Positions 1-10,902 of a stretch of DNA of 64,000 nucleotides are shown one piece after another. The first letter of the stretch is position 1; each line of letters opens with the position of its first letter. This stretch comes from Apiospora phragmitis. Taxonomy: Eukaryota > Ascomycota > Sordariomycetes > Amphisphaeriales > Apiosporaceae. Made by a program: the position numbers and the translations under genes. The DNA lies in assembly GCA_038363925.1 (NCBI GenBank), contig JAQQWL010000006.1, positions 2,460,501-2,524,500 on the forward strand, in the 5' to 3' direction. The notes under the pieces were generated by a model. It did no database searches. It saw only the letters and a program-made list of their open reading frames with translations, and was not told the origin of the DNA.

Positions 1-1126
1 GAGTCGTACGTTGGCTCGTAGTCTTCGATGCCAAAGGTTGCGTCGATCGTATGTGTGGCGATCTGACTGCCGTCATCGGTCTGTAGCACGATGGTCGCGG
101 GGCCCTTCGACCCTTCCACTACGCAGTCTTTGTTGACTACACCAACCTCCACGATTACCTGATCACCTGGTCGCAGCCGCTTGAGTACCGCAGGGCTGAC
201 TGTCGTCAGACCGGGAGAGTCGACAGAGACGGTTACTGTCTGATTGGAGAGGAGCCAAGTGGAGCCAACATTGTTGACAATGACCTCGACAATCTGGGTC
301 TTATTCGTACCATCGATCCATTTCTGCGTCGTGCGTCCGTACTGCACTTCTAGCTGCGGCAGCCCGCCTTCACTTTCGGCCTCCGCCACAGGCAAGAGGG
401 AGATGGCGAAGATATGCAGCTTAGTTTCGATCTCGCCGCCGCCGACACCGCTGCCCGCCCCCTTAGGGATAGGAAGCGTGAGCGACTCCAACTCTTTAGC
501 CGGGTCAAGCCAATTGGTCGTTTGGAAGATGTTCGACCTGTTGTAGTCAATCGACTGGTTGGCGAAGTGGTAAGGCATGACCAGGTCGCCTCCGAAAGGG
601 TACGGCCAGCTCCACCACGAGGGCACCAGGACCTGGGCCGGCGTTAGGCTGCCGTCTTCGTACGTGGCGTTAATAGAACCCTCGGCGAGCCCGTCTTCAG
701 CTGCAGCAAGCATGGAGACCCGCAGATAGCGGCCCTTGGGCACATCGATGGTCTGGCCGTCAGAAATAACGTTGTCATTGCCAGATGGTCGGTACTGGGG
801 AAAGGAGAAGTTGAAGCCGTCGTACATTAGAGTCTCCTCTGGCAGGAACTCGGCCGGATAGCACTCTTGGCTTACATTAGCACATCCAAGCTCGTTTCTG
901 ACATGTTCGGTAGTTTCTACTTACGACCTGCGCCATCGAAGTTGGCATCGCCTCCAGCTTTACCAAACCCGCGGTTATTGAAAAGGTGGACAATGTCAAT
1001 TGGTATTGTCCTTGAGACCTCGTTCGTGTTATTTCGGTGCTGGGGCTGTATGACGAGCTGAGCTGCAACGCTCGATACACTGGCCAATAACACAGCACTT
1101 AACATCTTGACAGCCCTGTTGAACAC
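1..1126 (-). CDS. Secreted alpha-L-fucosidase, GH29-type (5' part only)
   Basis: Minus-strand gene running off the left edge. Exon 1 is 925-1126, a 59-nt GT-AG intron is 866-924, and exon 2 fills 1-865 as one open frame. The product starts with a signal peptide (MFNRAVKMLSAVLLASVSSV; a second Met at residue 8 could also start it), then VHLFNNRGFGKAGGDANFDG and a beta-rich N-terminal domain. In my reading this matches the N-terminal half of secreted fungal GH29 alpha-L-fucosidases, which release terminal L-fucose from glycans outside the cell. The catalytic (beta/alpha)8 barrel should begin just past the edge; the last codons visible read YEPTYDS, the usual lead-in. No catalytic residue is in the window, so family rests on the N-domain only. 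Several N-glycosylation sequons are present. Confidence 0.72.
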
Positions 1127-1632
1127 ACGTATGATTACCGCGATAGTCTCACATCACGATTCGGAGAGAAAGATCATTGGTGTCATCCGTCGGCTAGACA
1201 TGTGCCCTTAAGTACTTACACTATCTGCAATCTAACTATGAGATCTAAGCACGTCGGGTTACATTGAACCCCAGGCTACCCCTCTCAGCAGTTCTTCGGG
1301 AGCAAGTACAGAATGCAGTGAAGTCACGATTATTGCGGGACTGATCCCGGCTTTCTGGACCGATTCGGTAGATAAGACCCCGGACGGGTCTCCACGCGGG
1401 GTCAAGACTACCCTATCGTCGATCCTGGACCTCATGACGAAGTAACGTTGACAAGGCCCGCTTGTTGATAAGCTCCCCACTGCATCTAACAAGACAACGT
1501 CGTCCAACTAGGACTCCTAATTACAATCCATACATACAAGACGTAAAGTAAACACAATCAACGGCCCCCCGGACAACACACGCACAGAATATTCCAAACG
1601 GCCTCAAGACCCCATTCTATACTCCTAATAAC
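1127..1632. other. Intergenic, GH29 promoter side / 3' side of permease
   Basis: About 500 bases between the fucosidase start and the permease stop. It must hold the fucosidase promoter. Short open frames here (for example 1259-1507 minus) have no recognisable motif, signal peptide or splice context. Nothing else seen. Confidence 0.5.
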
Positions 1633-3660
1633 TCAGACGGGACTGTCGCAGGTGAAGCTTGTGGCGACTCCGCTAGAAAATGCACCCATAAGCTGGATGA
1701 TCGCGGCGTAGCAACCCAAGCCACAGGTGACCAGACCACCGAGAAAATAAACCAGAAGGGCAAGGTTCAGGACAGGACGCTTCATGAATCCCCACGCCAC
1801 CCGACGAATCCCTGCGTCTACGTAATTGACAGCTCCCGTGGCCGGGTCGAACCTCTCCGTCTCTTCGAGCATCGCATCCCTGCGGAGGCGGAAGCCCAAA
1901 GCTGCCAGGGCCGGAAGAATATACGTGAAGCCCACGCCGAAGATAGCGCCGATGAGGCCGGAAACCAGAGGAAACTGCGGGATGGCAGCTGCTAGAATGA
2001 AGCCTAGGACCCAATACGCCGGCGAGAGAAGTGCCCACCATACTCTCCCTCGTGGTGTGTGCATCGGTGGAAATTGCATCAGCTTCTCAAACACCTCGAT
2101 ATAGACGATCTTCACTCCGATATTGCCTGAATTGGTGCTCCTTAGACATATAGATAACGATAAAATAGAAAGGGGCTATGGAGAGGCAAAGTAAACATAC
2201 CAAAAAGACCACAAGCGATAAGACCCATGATGAGATTCATAACGTTCAACGCAGTCTGCCACTTGTAGTCCGAAACGCCTTGAACGGCCGGGGCATATGT
2301 GTATTGGCCATGATAGTGATACACGACCATGCCGAACACGATGTAGATAACGTAGATGAGGATCTGGGCGCAGAGGATGCTCTTCCAAAAGTCCATGGGA
2401 TGGCGCATCTCGGCCAGGAAGAACACGAAGAGCGCCGCGCCGCCGTAGCAAAGCAGGGCCTGGTTGACGCCATTGACTGTCGCCACGAAGCCAGTGCCCC
2501 CCGTTGCGAACCCATCCGGTGGCGTACCAGCAAAGGTCACGATGGGGCCGGGCTCCCACTGGGGTCCAAAGGTGGCCATGACCGCATTGTAGTTGGGTGC
2601 ATAGTTGGCAGCCAGTCCCATCCTATTTAGGAGCCAGGGGTTAATATGACTTATGTAGGGAAATCTGATCTCCCAAGAACGTGATGAGACTCACACTATA
2701 AATACGACCAAAAGGTTCAGGAAGACGGCGAGATTGGCTAACCAGCTGTATTTCTGCAGAGTGCGAATTTGGCCGATGGCGAAGCCCGCTACTGTGAATA
2801 TCACGAGGCAGGCGACGAAGCAGATGCCGGGGTAGGAGTTACTGGGGCCATACGCCATCTGCGAGATGCCTTGTCCGTTCAGCAAGATCAGGAAGCCGAG
2901 GACCGCAATCAGCTGGACGGCCTGAGCGATGTTGACAAAGTGCTTCATGCCGGCTCCGAAGATTCGGTAGAATATATCGGCAAAGTTGCGCATCGGGTAC
3001 CTGTCCGAATCTAGTTGTATGAATAGCCGCCAGAGGATCAAGCCGGAGCTACAGGCTAGGTCAGCTCACATAGCAGTGTGTTTGCGAGAGGCAAGGCGGC
3101 CATTGTTTCAACTCACCAGCCCGAAAGGACACCGAAAACAGTGTACAGTGCAAACCCCGGGCCGTATCCCAGCTGAGAGAACGACCAACTATAGACTTGG
3201 TCAGATAGTCCCATAATCATCATATTCTAGACGACTTGCTGAACCCTTACGGTGTCTGGGATGGTCCAAGGACGTCTGTGGCGATGAGGTAGAACGCGCT
3301 TCCCCAGCCAGCTGTCCTCACAGCACGGCTCGCATTCTTCCACTCGGCCTCTATAGCCCCGTGGTCGGGGCGGGTTTGCCCGGCAGCGCTATTCTGCAGA
3401 GCATCGCCACCCGATCCCCTAGAGAAATGGTCTTGCACGATATTTTGCCAGGTGTGAGGGCCCTTGGCGGCACGATACCTCGCGTTGGCCTCTTTCTCCT
3501 CAGAGCGCGTTATGGAAGCGTAGTGAAGGTATTCTTCCAGAGTAACATTCTTGGCGTTAACGGGCGTCTCAGTATGTGAAAAGGCAGCGACGTCTTTTAG
3601 ATCTGTACGCGGATCTTCGCCGTCGAGTGCCAGGGCAGTTGTAGGAGCAGGAAATGTCAT
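1633..3660 (-). CDS. Amino-acid transporter, AAAP family
   Basis: Five exons on the minus strand: 3251-3660, 3117-3188, 2695-3048, 2201-2622, 1633-2126; all four introns (62-74 nt) are GT-AG and the joined frame is open for 583 residues. The N-terminus is a long hydrophilic cytoplasmic tail of about 135 residues (MTFPAPTTALALDG...), followed by WGSAFYLIATDVLG and about ten hydrophobic segments, including the conserved stretch LILLNGQGISQMAYG. This is the fungal branch of the amino acid/auxin permease family (Aa_trans fold), proton-coupled uptake carriers of the plasma or vacuolar membrane. Substrate cannot be read from sequence. The stop lies 3 bases after a CDSPV tail. The gene is complete and undamaged, unlike several neighbours. 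Confidence 0.85.
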
Positions 3661-4849
3661 CTTATTTACTTGATATAAGATACAATTTCAGATTTGTAAG
3701 GACAAGAATAAAACAGACTTGAACTTTCGTACATTGAAGAGTATGATCGAAGGCAAACTTTACATAGACTCTCAAGAAGACTGAGTGTTAGGGAGTGTGT
3801 GCTGTATGCATTGGAATGTGAAAAGCGCAGGTATATCGATGCCCCGAGTGATTGTCTCGGGAAATATAGCCCCGTTTCAACGGTGGGTAGGACTGCAGAT
3901 GCAGTGATCGTATCTGATGCAATATCCTCGCTGAAGCAATTCCATGTAACCCTCTGGGCTAATAAGAAGTCCATATATATATTGTTGCAAATAGCCATGC
4001 TTCCTATTGGTCTTACCTAGCAGGCAATAACACAGATTTACAGATCGATGGCATCTAGACCACGCGTCATCTCTTTGCTTTTGGTTGCGTTGCAAGTAGT
4101 TATCATAAAATCATCAGCTAAAATCCAGATCTTGTGGAACAATTATTTTGTGAGCATTTGGTCAGCGTGATAGAGGGGTCGAGAGAGCGGGGGTTCAAAG
4201 CCATGGTTTGCATCTATCTACCGGGTCTTTCTCATGTTATATATATGTACAGGTCCTTGGTGTCTGAACTCATGCCAATTCATCCCTTCTGGACATGTGC
4301 TCACAGTACGGGGCACATAAGGCCTTCCTTAACCTTGATGTGCCTCCATCTAGTACTGAACCATGTTGTAGCGTGCTGCCACATCAGATTGGTTGCTCGC
4401 ATATTTTATATAGCTCCTGGTTTACATCGAACCGTTGGGCATCATTGAAAGGGTACTCCGAGCCGGTCCCCCTTTATCATCATTAAGTAAATAATTAGTA
4501 CTTCATGTAGATTAATTGTTTTGACGCCCACTGTGTAAGAAAGACTGGCAGTCGATTATCAGTTCGTCTGATAGGAGTCGAACTTCATCACCCCCTCAGA
4601 TGCTAGAAGACTGTCAAGCGTTGCGACGAACAAAAGTCCATTTTGGAGTTAAGATAAGGAGCGTATACCCTCCTATACATTGAGACTTTCCCTGCTTCCG
4701 GATCATTTCATTGAAGTTCCATCCACTATATCATCGCACGTACACCTCAGTATATCCAAACTTGCGTCCACCAACTCCCCTTTCCTTGATCAACCCTTTG
4801 CGGCCAACATTGCGCCCGCACTTCCCACCCCAATCCACAAGAAAGGTGT
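3661..4849. other. Intergenic region
   Basis: About 1.2 kb between the permease start and the end of the cysteine-rich gene. Open frames on both strands here lack motifs and have base composition like non-coding DNA. It should contain the permease promoter at its left end. No RNA gene or repeat recognised. Confidence 0.5.
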
Positions 4850-5382
4850 CTACTCCGCCTGACAGAACTGCTGCGTGCAGGCGCCCCTATCGGGGCACAG
4901 ATGCCGCAACTAGCATTGCAGCAGAACTCGCCCTTGCCGCAGGTCGCTTTGCTGCCGCACTTTTCACCCCCACCCTCTACCGCCGAGGGCGTCGCCTCCC
5001 GGACGGCCTTGGGGCAGCTGCCCATGGTGCAGAAGTCGCCGGGCTTGACGCAGGTGCCGCACAGCGGGTTGCAGCACACGAGCCCGGCGGCGCACTGGGC
5101 CTGGCCGCACTGCTCGAGCTGGTGCACGCATGCCGGCCGGCCGTCCTGCATCTCGCACGTGAACCCCGTGCGGCAGAGGACGGTGGCGCACGTCAGCTCG
5201 GGCTCCGCCGGCTTGGGGATGCACGTGGGCTTGCCGTCGACCATCTCGCACCGGTACTCGCACCGGACATTGGCGCACGTGATGTCGCTGCGGCCGGCGA
5301 GGCCGCTGCTGCCGAGGATGGGGTTCGCGACGGCGCCGAGGGTGGCGGTGAGGAAGAGAAGGGTTTTTATCATGGGCGCCAT
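4850..5382 (-). CDS. Small secreted cysteine-rich protein (one-base frame break near 3' end)
   Basis: Start ATG at 5382 (the longer frame to 5430 would begin with TTG). MAPMIKTLLFLTATLGAVAN is a clear signal peptide; a start three codons later (5373) is equally possible. The mature protein has more than 20 cysteines in repeated short patterns (TCANVRCEYRCEM, LTCATVLCRTGFTCEM, CCNPLCGTCVKPGDFC, FCCNASCGICAP), typical of apoplastic fungal secreted proteins. As written the frame runs past ICAPIGAP into a basic tail ending only at 4747. The other frame gives a Cys-containing ending and a stop at 4850-4852, in keeping with the cysteine spacing. The switch is at the G4 run (minus strand) at 4884-4887, which appears one base short. 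With it the protein is about 177 residues. Function unknown; host-interaction or cell-wall role is inference. Confidence 0.68.
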
Positions 5383-5521
5383 TGGGAAGGTTTGCTGGAT
5401 GAGTATGTTCGTCTGTGTGTTTGGTGACAATTGTAGCTTGAGCTAGAAAGCGACTGATTGGAAATAGTGAAGAAGGATACTCGATGCTGTTCAATGTCTC
5501 TCCTTGGGAATTCGTTCGACT

Positions 5522-5529
5522 ATTATATA
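5522..5529 (-). promoter_or_regulatory. TATA-like element for the cysteine-rich gene
   Basis: Minus strand reads TATATAAT about 140 bases upstream of the ATG at 5382, a plausible core-promoter position for a fungal gene. Motif and distance only. Confidence 0.4.
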
Positions 5530-6689
5530 CCTCGATGGTTTCGCTTTTTGATACTGAATCGAGGAAACAATGTCGATGATGTTGCCGTCTTTCTCACGCT
5601 GCATACCCCGTATCCGATGATTCTCACGCTGTAATACCCGTATCCCAGAATGCTCAGCCTACGGGCCAAGAAAATAGCTCTCGAAGCCAGGGAGTGAAAA
5701 GTGACAAATTAAAGTGACGATTTGGCGGCTTGCTCGAGACGTGGCGTCAAGGGTAGCTCAGCTCGAGCGGGTGAAATCATCTCAGCTTATCCTAAAGACG
5801 GGGAGATGTTCACCATTTAATGAAGCCAAGCACCCACCGGTCAATGTCCTTTCCGTTCAGAGTATTAAAATTCGCATTCCAAGCCGGTGATTACGCTCTA
5901 GTTCTACTGTTATTCCTAGACCGCGGCACCGGGTCGCCTTGGCCTCGCACCACATGCCGTGTCGAATGGCCTGAGGGCCTTAGCATTAGCGGCTTTCTGT
6001 CATAATGTGCTCATCATGGGTTGCGCCACTTCAGGATCAAATCTTACTATGCCATGTAAACATAGTTTCTAGCTAAGAGCCAAAAAAGGGGGGGGGAGGC
6101 AGATTCATGTAGGAATCGGCAAAGGAGTAGGCAGTAAAATGCTATGCAACAATGCAGGATGACTGGCGTCCACTTTGCCGATGTCTCGTCTTGATCTGGC
6201 CTCTTTTCGAGACGGGAAAGAAAAGTGATAAGGGAACAAAAAGGAAAGAGAAGGGGACTACTGTTCCACCTGACTTCACCGTGGTGAACAGCCCTAGTGA
6301 CTTACGTCAGTCTCACCTCAGGGTTACCAGCCTTGTCACTTGCAAGTCGCTTAGCGCCGGCAAAACATATAACCCCCTTGGGAACAAAATCTTGATTGCC
6401 GCTTTTGTCATATTCTCTATATTATTCGTGTAATGACCTCGGCCTTGCCTTGACTGTCTATTAAGGGGGGTTGATAATCCTTATTATTACCACTTCAATA
6501 TAACACTGGATCAGAACACGGGGTACCAGTGATTCTTGCCTACGCCAGAGTAATAATCATACAGGACCTGTAATTACAGTCAGTAAAGAGGTGGCGTATC
6601 GTGGTGTTAGTGCTCGTCTGCATCATCTCCATACGTGTCTTGATAGAATTATGGTTCCCCAAGGACCATATTGAGCATGCCACGCCTAG
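5530..6689. other. Intergenic region
   Basis: About 1.2 kb with no supported gene. It holds an A6/G9 homopolymer block at about 6082-6096. Short frames such as 6152-6433 plus show no family feature. The right end borders the decayed polyketide synthase relic. Confidence 0.45.
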
Positions 6690-7540
6690 CTATATAGCTT
6701 GGCATACGCGCATAACATCGTGTGTCCAGTCTTTGCCAGCGCTTTGCGCCTGTAATTTACAACCCTGCCTCATCACGTCCTCAATTAGAATTGAGACAAC
6801 CAGCCGCCGTATGGGCCTCGCGCCGATCATTGACCGAAAGGCCGGATCCATTGTGGCCGTATCGAACAGAAACGGCCATTTGATAGACTTACTGACTGCT
6901 TGAAATTCCATCGAGATGCCAGAGACCTGGCGGATTTCCTGGCCACCCATGCTGGCGAAACCTGCCAACGGAAAGACAAAATTTGCCCCCATCATGCGCC
7001 CCTTCACACACGATCCATATTCCTGATCGACGACATAGAGTCAGGTTGGCTCGTGGCCGCTCCCTTGAGGGTTCTTCCGCCGGTTCTTCCGCCAGGGAGG
7101 GTATGGTGCCTGAAGTTTTCAAAGGGACACTCGTGCAACACTGTGCTGACGTAACAATGCCTTCGGAGTGGCCCACTCATAGACGGGTCTCCTATAGGAT
7201 CGGAGGATCAAATCATCGTGGGAACATATAGGCGCTTGTCAGCCGTTCCCTTTCCGTGGCATTCCAAGAAGCGATCCTTGGGCATAGACATGTCGCATAA
7301 AATCTTCCTACGTAGATGACTTGGAGGCAGAACGTCCTGCGTCTTTCCGTCAACGTTATTCCCAGTGTTGCGAAAAGGGGTGTGAATGGAATCTTCTTGA
7401 TAAACGGCACTGATGCCGTTGGTCCGGGCGAACCCGTCAAGACTGGCATCGACAGTTTTGCAGCTGCCTTCTGGCGAGGGCATTCCACTCCCTGTCATGA
7501 CAGAGAATATATTTGGACCCACGAGGCGCACTGCACCCCT
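6690..7540 (-). pseudogene. Decayed polyketide synthase fragment (KS to start of AT)
   Basis: On the minus strand, broken frames spell recognisable ketosynthase blocks in the right order. About 7466-7400 reads SPEGSCKTVDASLDGFAR followed by NGISAVY, as in the KS segment before the first histidine. About 7372-7340 reads RNTGNNVDGKT. About 7270-7238 reads FLECHGKGTA, the EAHGTGT-type His motif. About 7176-7155 reads GHSEG, the second His motif. About 6985-6940 reads NFVFPLAGFASMGGQEIR, which aligns with the FVFTGQGAQW-type start of an acyltransferase domain. The KS active-site Cys motif lies upstream and is not found. Frame shifts, stops (for example TGA just after the first block) and missing segments show it is non-functional. 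It is a dead remnant of a secondary-metabolite gene; no other cluster gene is adjacent. Confidence 0.72.
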
Positions 7541-7644
7541 TGATGGAGGAGGTTATGTTCGATATGTCTAGCTGACCATCTACCTATCTATATTACCTCC
7601 TATCAGGCACCTTGAAGTCCCAAAAGGGTTCGTCGGGCCTTCAT

Positions 7645-7656
7645 CCCCCCCCCCCC
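7645..7656. repeat. C12 homopolymer
   Basis: Run of twelve C on the plus strand in the HET1 upstream region. Length is likely uncertain in any assembly. Confidence 0.85.
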
Positions 7657-8084
7657 AACCCAATCGTATACCAGCATCATTATGTCGATAATCAGTGAAT
7701 CACATCTGGCAGCCTACATCGGAGGTCTGAAATACAGGCCCATGCAATACGCATCTTTTTATAGAATGGGGACATCAATACACGGACCGGACCACTGGGT
7801 ACCTCCACTCTGATCCTACATGGGAGCCCTAATGCCACTTACTTGCTTTTGCTGGACCTTTTCCGTTTTGGGTACCTAGTCCTTTTCCTCTTTTGTGCCA
7901 ATGTCAGCATGACTTGGCGCTGGGCCCTGACGGACTGGCTTACATGTGTCCTACAGGGACTCCCCTCTCTAGTCAGCCCATTCCCACTGATTTTTCAGGA
8001 GCCCGGCGTGCTCATCACTCGACAGAACTCATCTTAAGACCGCCTTTCTGTATAAGTTTACAGTCATCATATTCGTAATCGACC

Positions 8085-10380
8085 ATGAGCTATCTCTGTC
8101 TCTGCTGTCGGTGTACTGGGCATCGAGCCGCCCAATGTCCTAAGAGGCCTTTCCTAGACGATGCAGACAACGCAGACGCCAAAGCCTCGACTCCAACGCA
8201 GATAGCTGATGAGGATACAATGCGATCACTCGCTCAGTCAAGTGGCAATACGCTCTGTGAGAGCTGTACCCGGTTCGACATTGCCACCTGGCTAGCCGAG
8301 GATGCGGAAGACGAGCTCGTCTTCGACAACGAGGGCACCAACCTGGAAGGATGGGAGAACCGTCAAGTCAACAAAAAACGCTGGCTCAACCTTGGGACCG
8401 TCCGTTCCCTGTTATTGGTCACCTCGTGTCCTCTTTGTCGACTGATCTTCCGCGCCTTCCCAACGCAGATTGATGCGGAATCGTGGGACTCTAACCGATT
8501 TCTCCGACCGGTGAAGAGCTACAACTGGCAGGCGATGGCTCTACCAGTCGAATCCTCGCACCTCGCGAGCCAGTACGCCGTCTACGTCTCGGTCGAAAGC
8601 CCAGAAGAAAACTTGACGAATGTGGCCCGTAATTTCGGAGATGCGAAAGACACAATGCTATCTTCAGCGGAGCGCATGTTTGGCTTGTCGCAAGTCGCCG
8701 CCGGGGAGAGACCGGGACTTGCCCTGAAGGAGCGACCACCCGTATGCGACCTCGGCGTGGTGGCGGACTGGCTCTCCACTTGTGAGTCGGAGCATGGCGA
8801 TAAGTGTCACGTTCCGTGGTCTTCCAAACTGCTGCGCTGCAGCATGATCGATATCGAAACTCGCACCATCGTCCCTTGTCCTCCCCAGTGCCGTTATGCA
8901 GTGCTGAGCTATGTATGGGGCCCCATGTGCCCGAATCTCAATGGCCTGGCGACAGGGATGCTTCCCTATACCATCGAAGATGCGATAACGGTAACACGAG
9001 CATTGGGTTTCAAGTATCTGTGGGTGCGTACATACATCCTTGGCTATCCGTTGATTTGAGAGGTAAAGCTAACGATAGTTGGTGCAGGTTGATGCCTTGT
9101 GCATTAATCAGCGAGTGTATAGTAGTCCCGAGAAAATGGAACAGCTGGGCATGATGGATCTCATCTACTCCTGTGCAGCCGTCGTCATCACTGGCTTGGA
9201 CGGAGACTGTGCTGATTCTGGGCTGGCTGGTGTGAGCGACAGGAGTGCTCGGGAACACCACGGCCGTGAGATGATTCAGGGTCTAGAGGTTTTTATGACA
9301 TTTCCGGTATTACAAAAAGAGCTTGAGAGGTCACCATGGTTCTCGCGCGCCTGGACACTGCAAGAGATGCTACTAGGCTGCCGACGATTGTTGTTCACTA
9401 AAAACCAGACCATCTGGTTCTGCGGGCCGGGTTATCGCACCGAATCAGTCTCTCAAGTCGATCCAGCTCGTATTTACGACCGCTTTGAGGCACCATATGA
9501 TCTGGATGTTGCACGACTAAGGTATGATACTCTCATAGTCTACACGCACTTGGAATTGCCTACGGTCCTAACGGCCCCTACTAGACAGTTCTACACGGAA
9601 AATCCGGAACAGCGAGGAAGGTACGCAGATGAACAATACAGGGGGCTGATAGAGATGTATACGCGCCGCCGGATGTCCAATGACGTTGACTCGCTCAATG
9701 CCTGCCTGGGGATGTTATCATTCTTGGAGGAAGCTGTCATGCCCGGCGGCTTCGTATGGGGGTTGCCACTAAAAGACTTCCCCCAATCATTGAGATGGTA
9801 TCACGACAACGGGTCGGAACCACGCAGGCGACCAGGGTTCCCCTCCTGGTCTTTTACTGGCTGGGAGGGAACTGCCAAATGGACTGATAGCCTTTGCATG
9901 CTCTCGGAACCGCGATTCGGTCGGCTAGTGGATACGCGTCTTGACCTCACTGTCAATTACGTCAAGGTTGACGATACAGTCGTGACCTTGGATGGCTACC
10001 TATTGCAGCTGGATATTCGCAAGGAACCCTTCGACCATGCTTATAACCCGAATGGCAACGTGCTTCTTGGACAGCTGCAGGATGGTCACGCAAAACACAA
10101 GCTGACACTCGAACCTGGAATCTTCGATTTCCTCCTGGTGGAAAGACTACAGTTCCGCTATGGTCCTGGTCGACCTATACGGCACTGGTTATACTTGATT
10201 CAGCTGCAACGTGACCCTGGCGGTAATGGTATTTTCACCCGCCGTATTACACGTTGGTCTACACAGGGCCAGGAATTCGCACAAACAGGTTTGCTCCGGC
10301 TCTATATCGAGCCAGGAGTGGAGTCAGTAGAGGAGTATACGGGGCTATTCAATAAACGACAGCTGGTTCAAATCGCATAA
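8085..10380 (+). CDS. HET-domain protein with N-terminal CCHC zinc knuckle (HET1)
   Basis: Two exons, 8085-9023 and 9088-10380, with a 64-nt intron (GTGCGT...GTGCAG) falling inside the conserved block so that the join reads KYLWVDALCINQ. The open protein has 742-743 residues. The first 20 residues, CLCCRCTGHRAAQCPK, fit CX2CX4HX4C exactly (C5, C8, H13, C18), the retroviral-type zinc knuckle that binds single-stranded nucleic acid. Two Cys pairs typical of HET N-termini follow (LCESC at 58-61, CPLC at 115-118). The HET domain starts near residue 270 with RYAVLSYVWG, then TIEDAITVTRALG, and later PWFSRAWTLQEMLL. HET proteins trigger incompatibility or programmed cell death when non-self is sensed. 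C-terminal 300 residues carry no recognised repeat domain. It is the only undamaged HET gene of the three here. Confidence 0.85.
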
Positions 10381-10435
10381 GAACTGTTAATGGAACTCAT
10401 CAGCTGAACGTTTCGATCATACGGTACGTCGAGAT

Positions 10436-10446
10436 GGGGGGGGGGG
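10436..10446. repeat. G11 homopolymer
   Basis: Run of eleven G about 55 bases after the HET1 stop codon, in the presumed 3' untranslated region. Confidence 0.8.
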
Positions 10447-10902
10447 AACATCGTTTAGGAGTTCGACGGTACGCAGAATAGTATCTTACATTTAGTACTT
10501 AGCGAGTGATGTCCTATGTTTTCAATCTACACATCCACCTCGCCCGTAGATGGGCAATAAACTTGATGGCCTACAATGAACACATGTAGGTTGCAATATA
10601 CGAAATAACTTGAATAGATAAAGACTGCATAGGTTAGTAGGTATCCTGGCTCACATCGGGGTGGTATTTGAGGGCATGGTTTATGTTGTTGTTGTTGGCT
10701 AGCAGTTGCTGCCGTGTAAATTCAGTTCTTTCCTTCCATAAGTGCCTAGTATCATCTTTAATGCGGCTCTCTTTTTCAGGCATCAGACCTCTCTGATAAG
10801 TCATCAGCTTGAATTTGCATCGGCGCCTCAGCAGCTCCTCTAAACCCACCGCAGAGAAGAATTTCCCCCTTTCATATCGCTCTGGGCATATGATTCCTGC
10901 TG
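10447..10902. other. Intergenic region
   Basis: Between HET1 and the decayed HET2. The minus-strand frame 10634-10990 shows no family feature. Nothing else seen. Confidence 0.45.

Noticed and set aside
1259..1507. 82-residue minus-strand frame
   Set aside because: No motif; likely chance frame between the fucosidase and permease genes.
4901..5446. 181- and 238-residue plus-strand frames over the cysteine-rich gene
   Set aside because: Antisense shadows of the GC-rich minus-strand gene with signal peptide.
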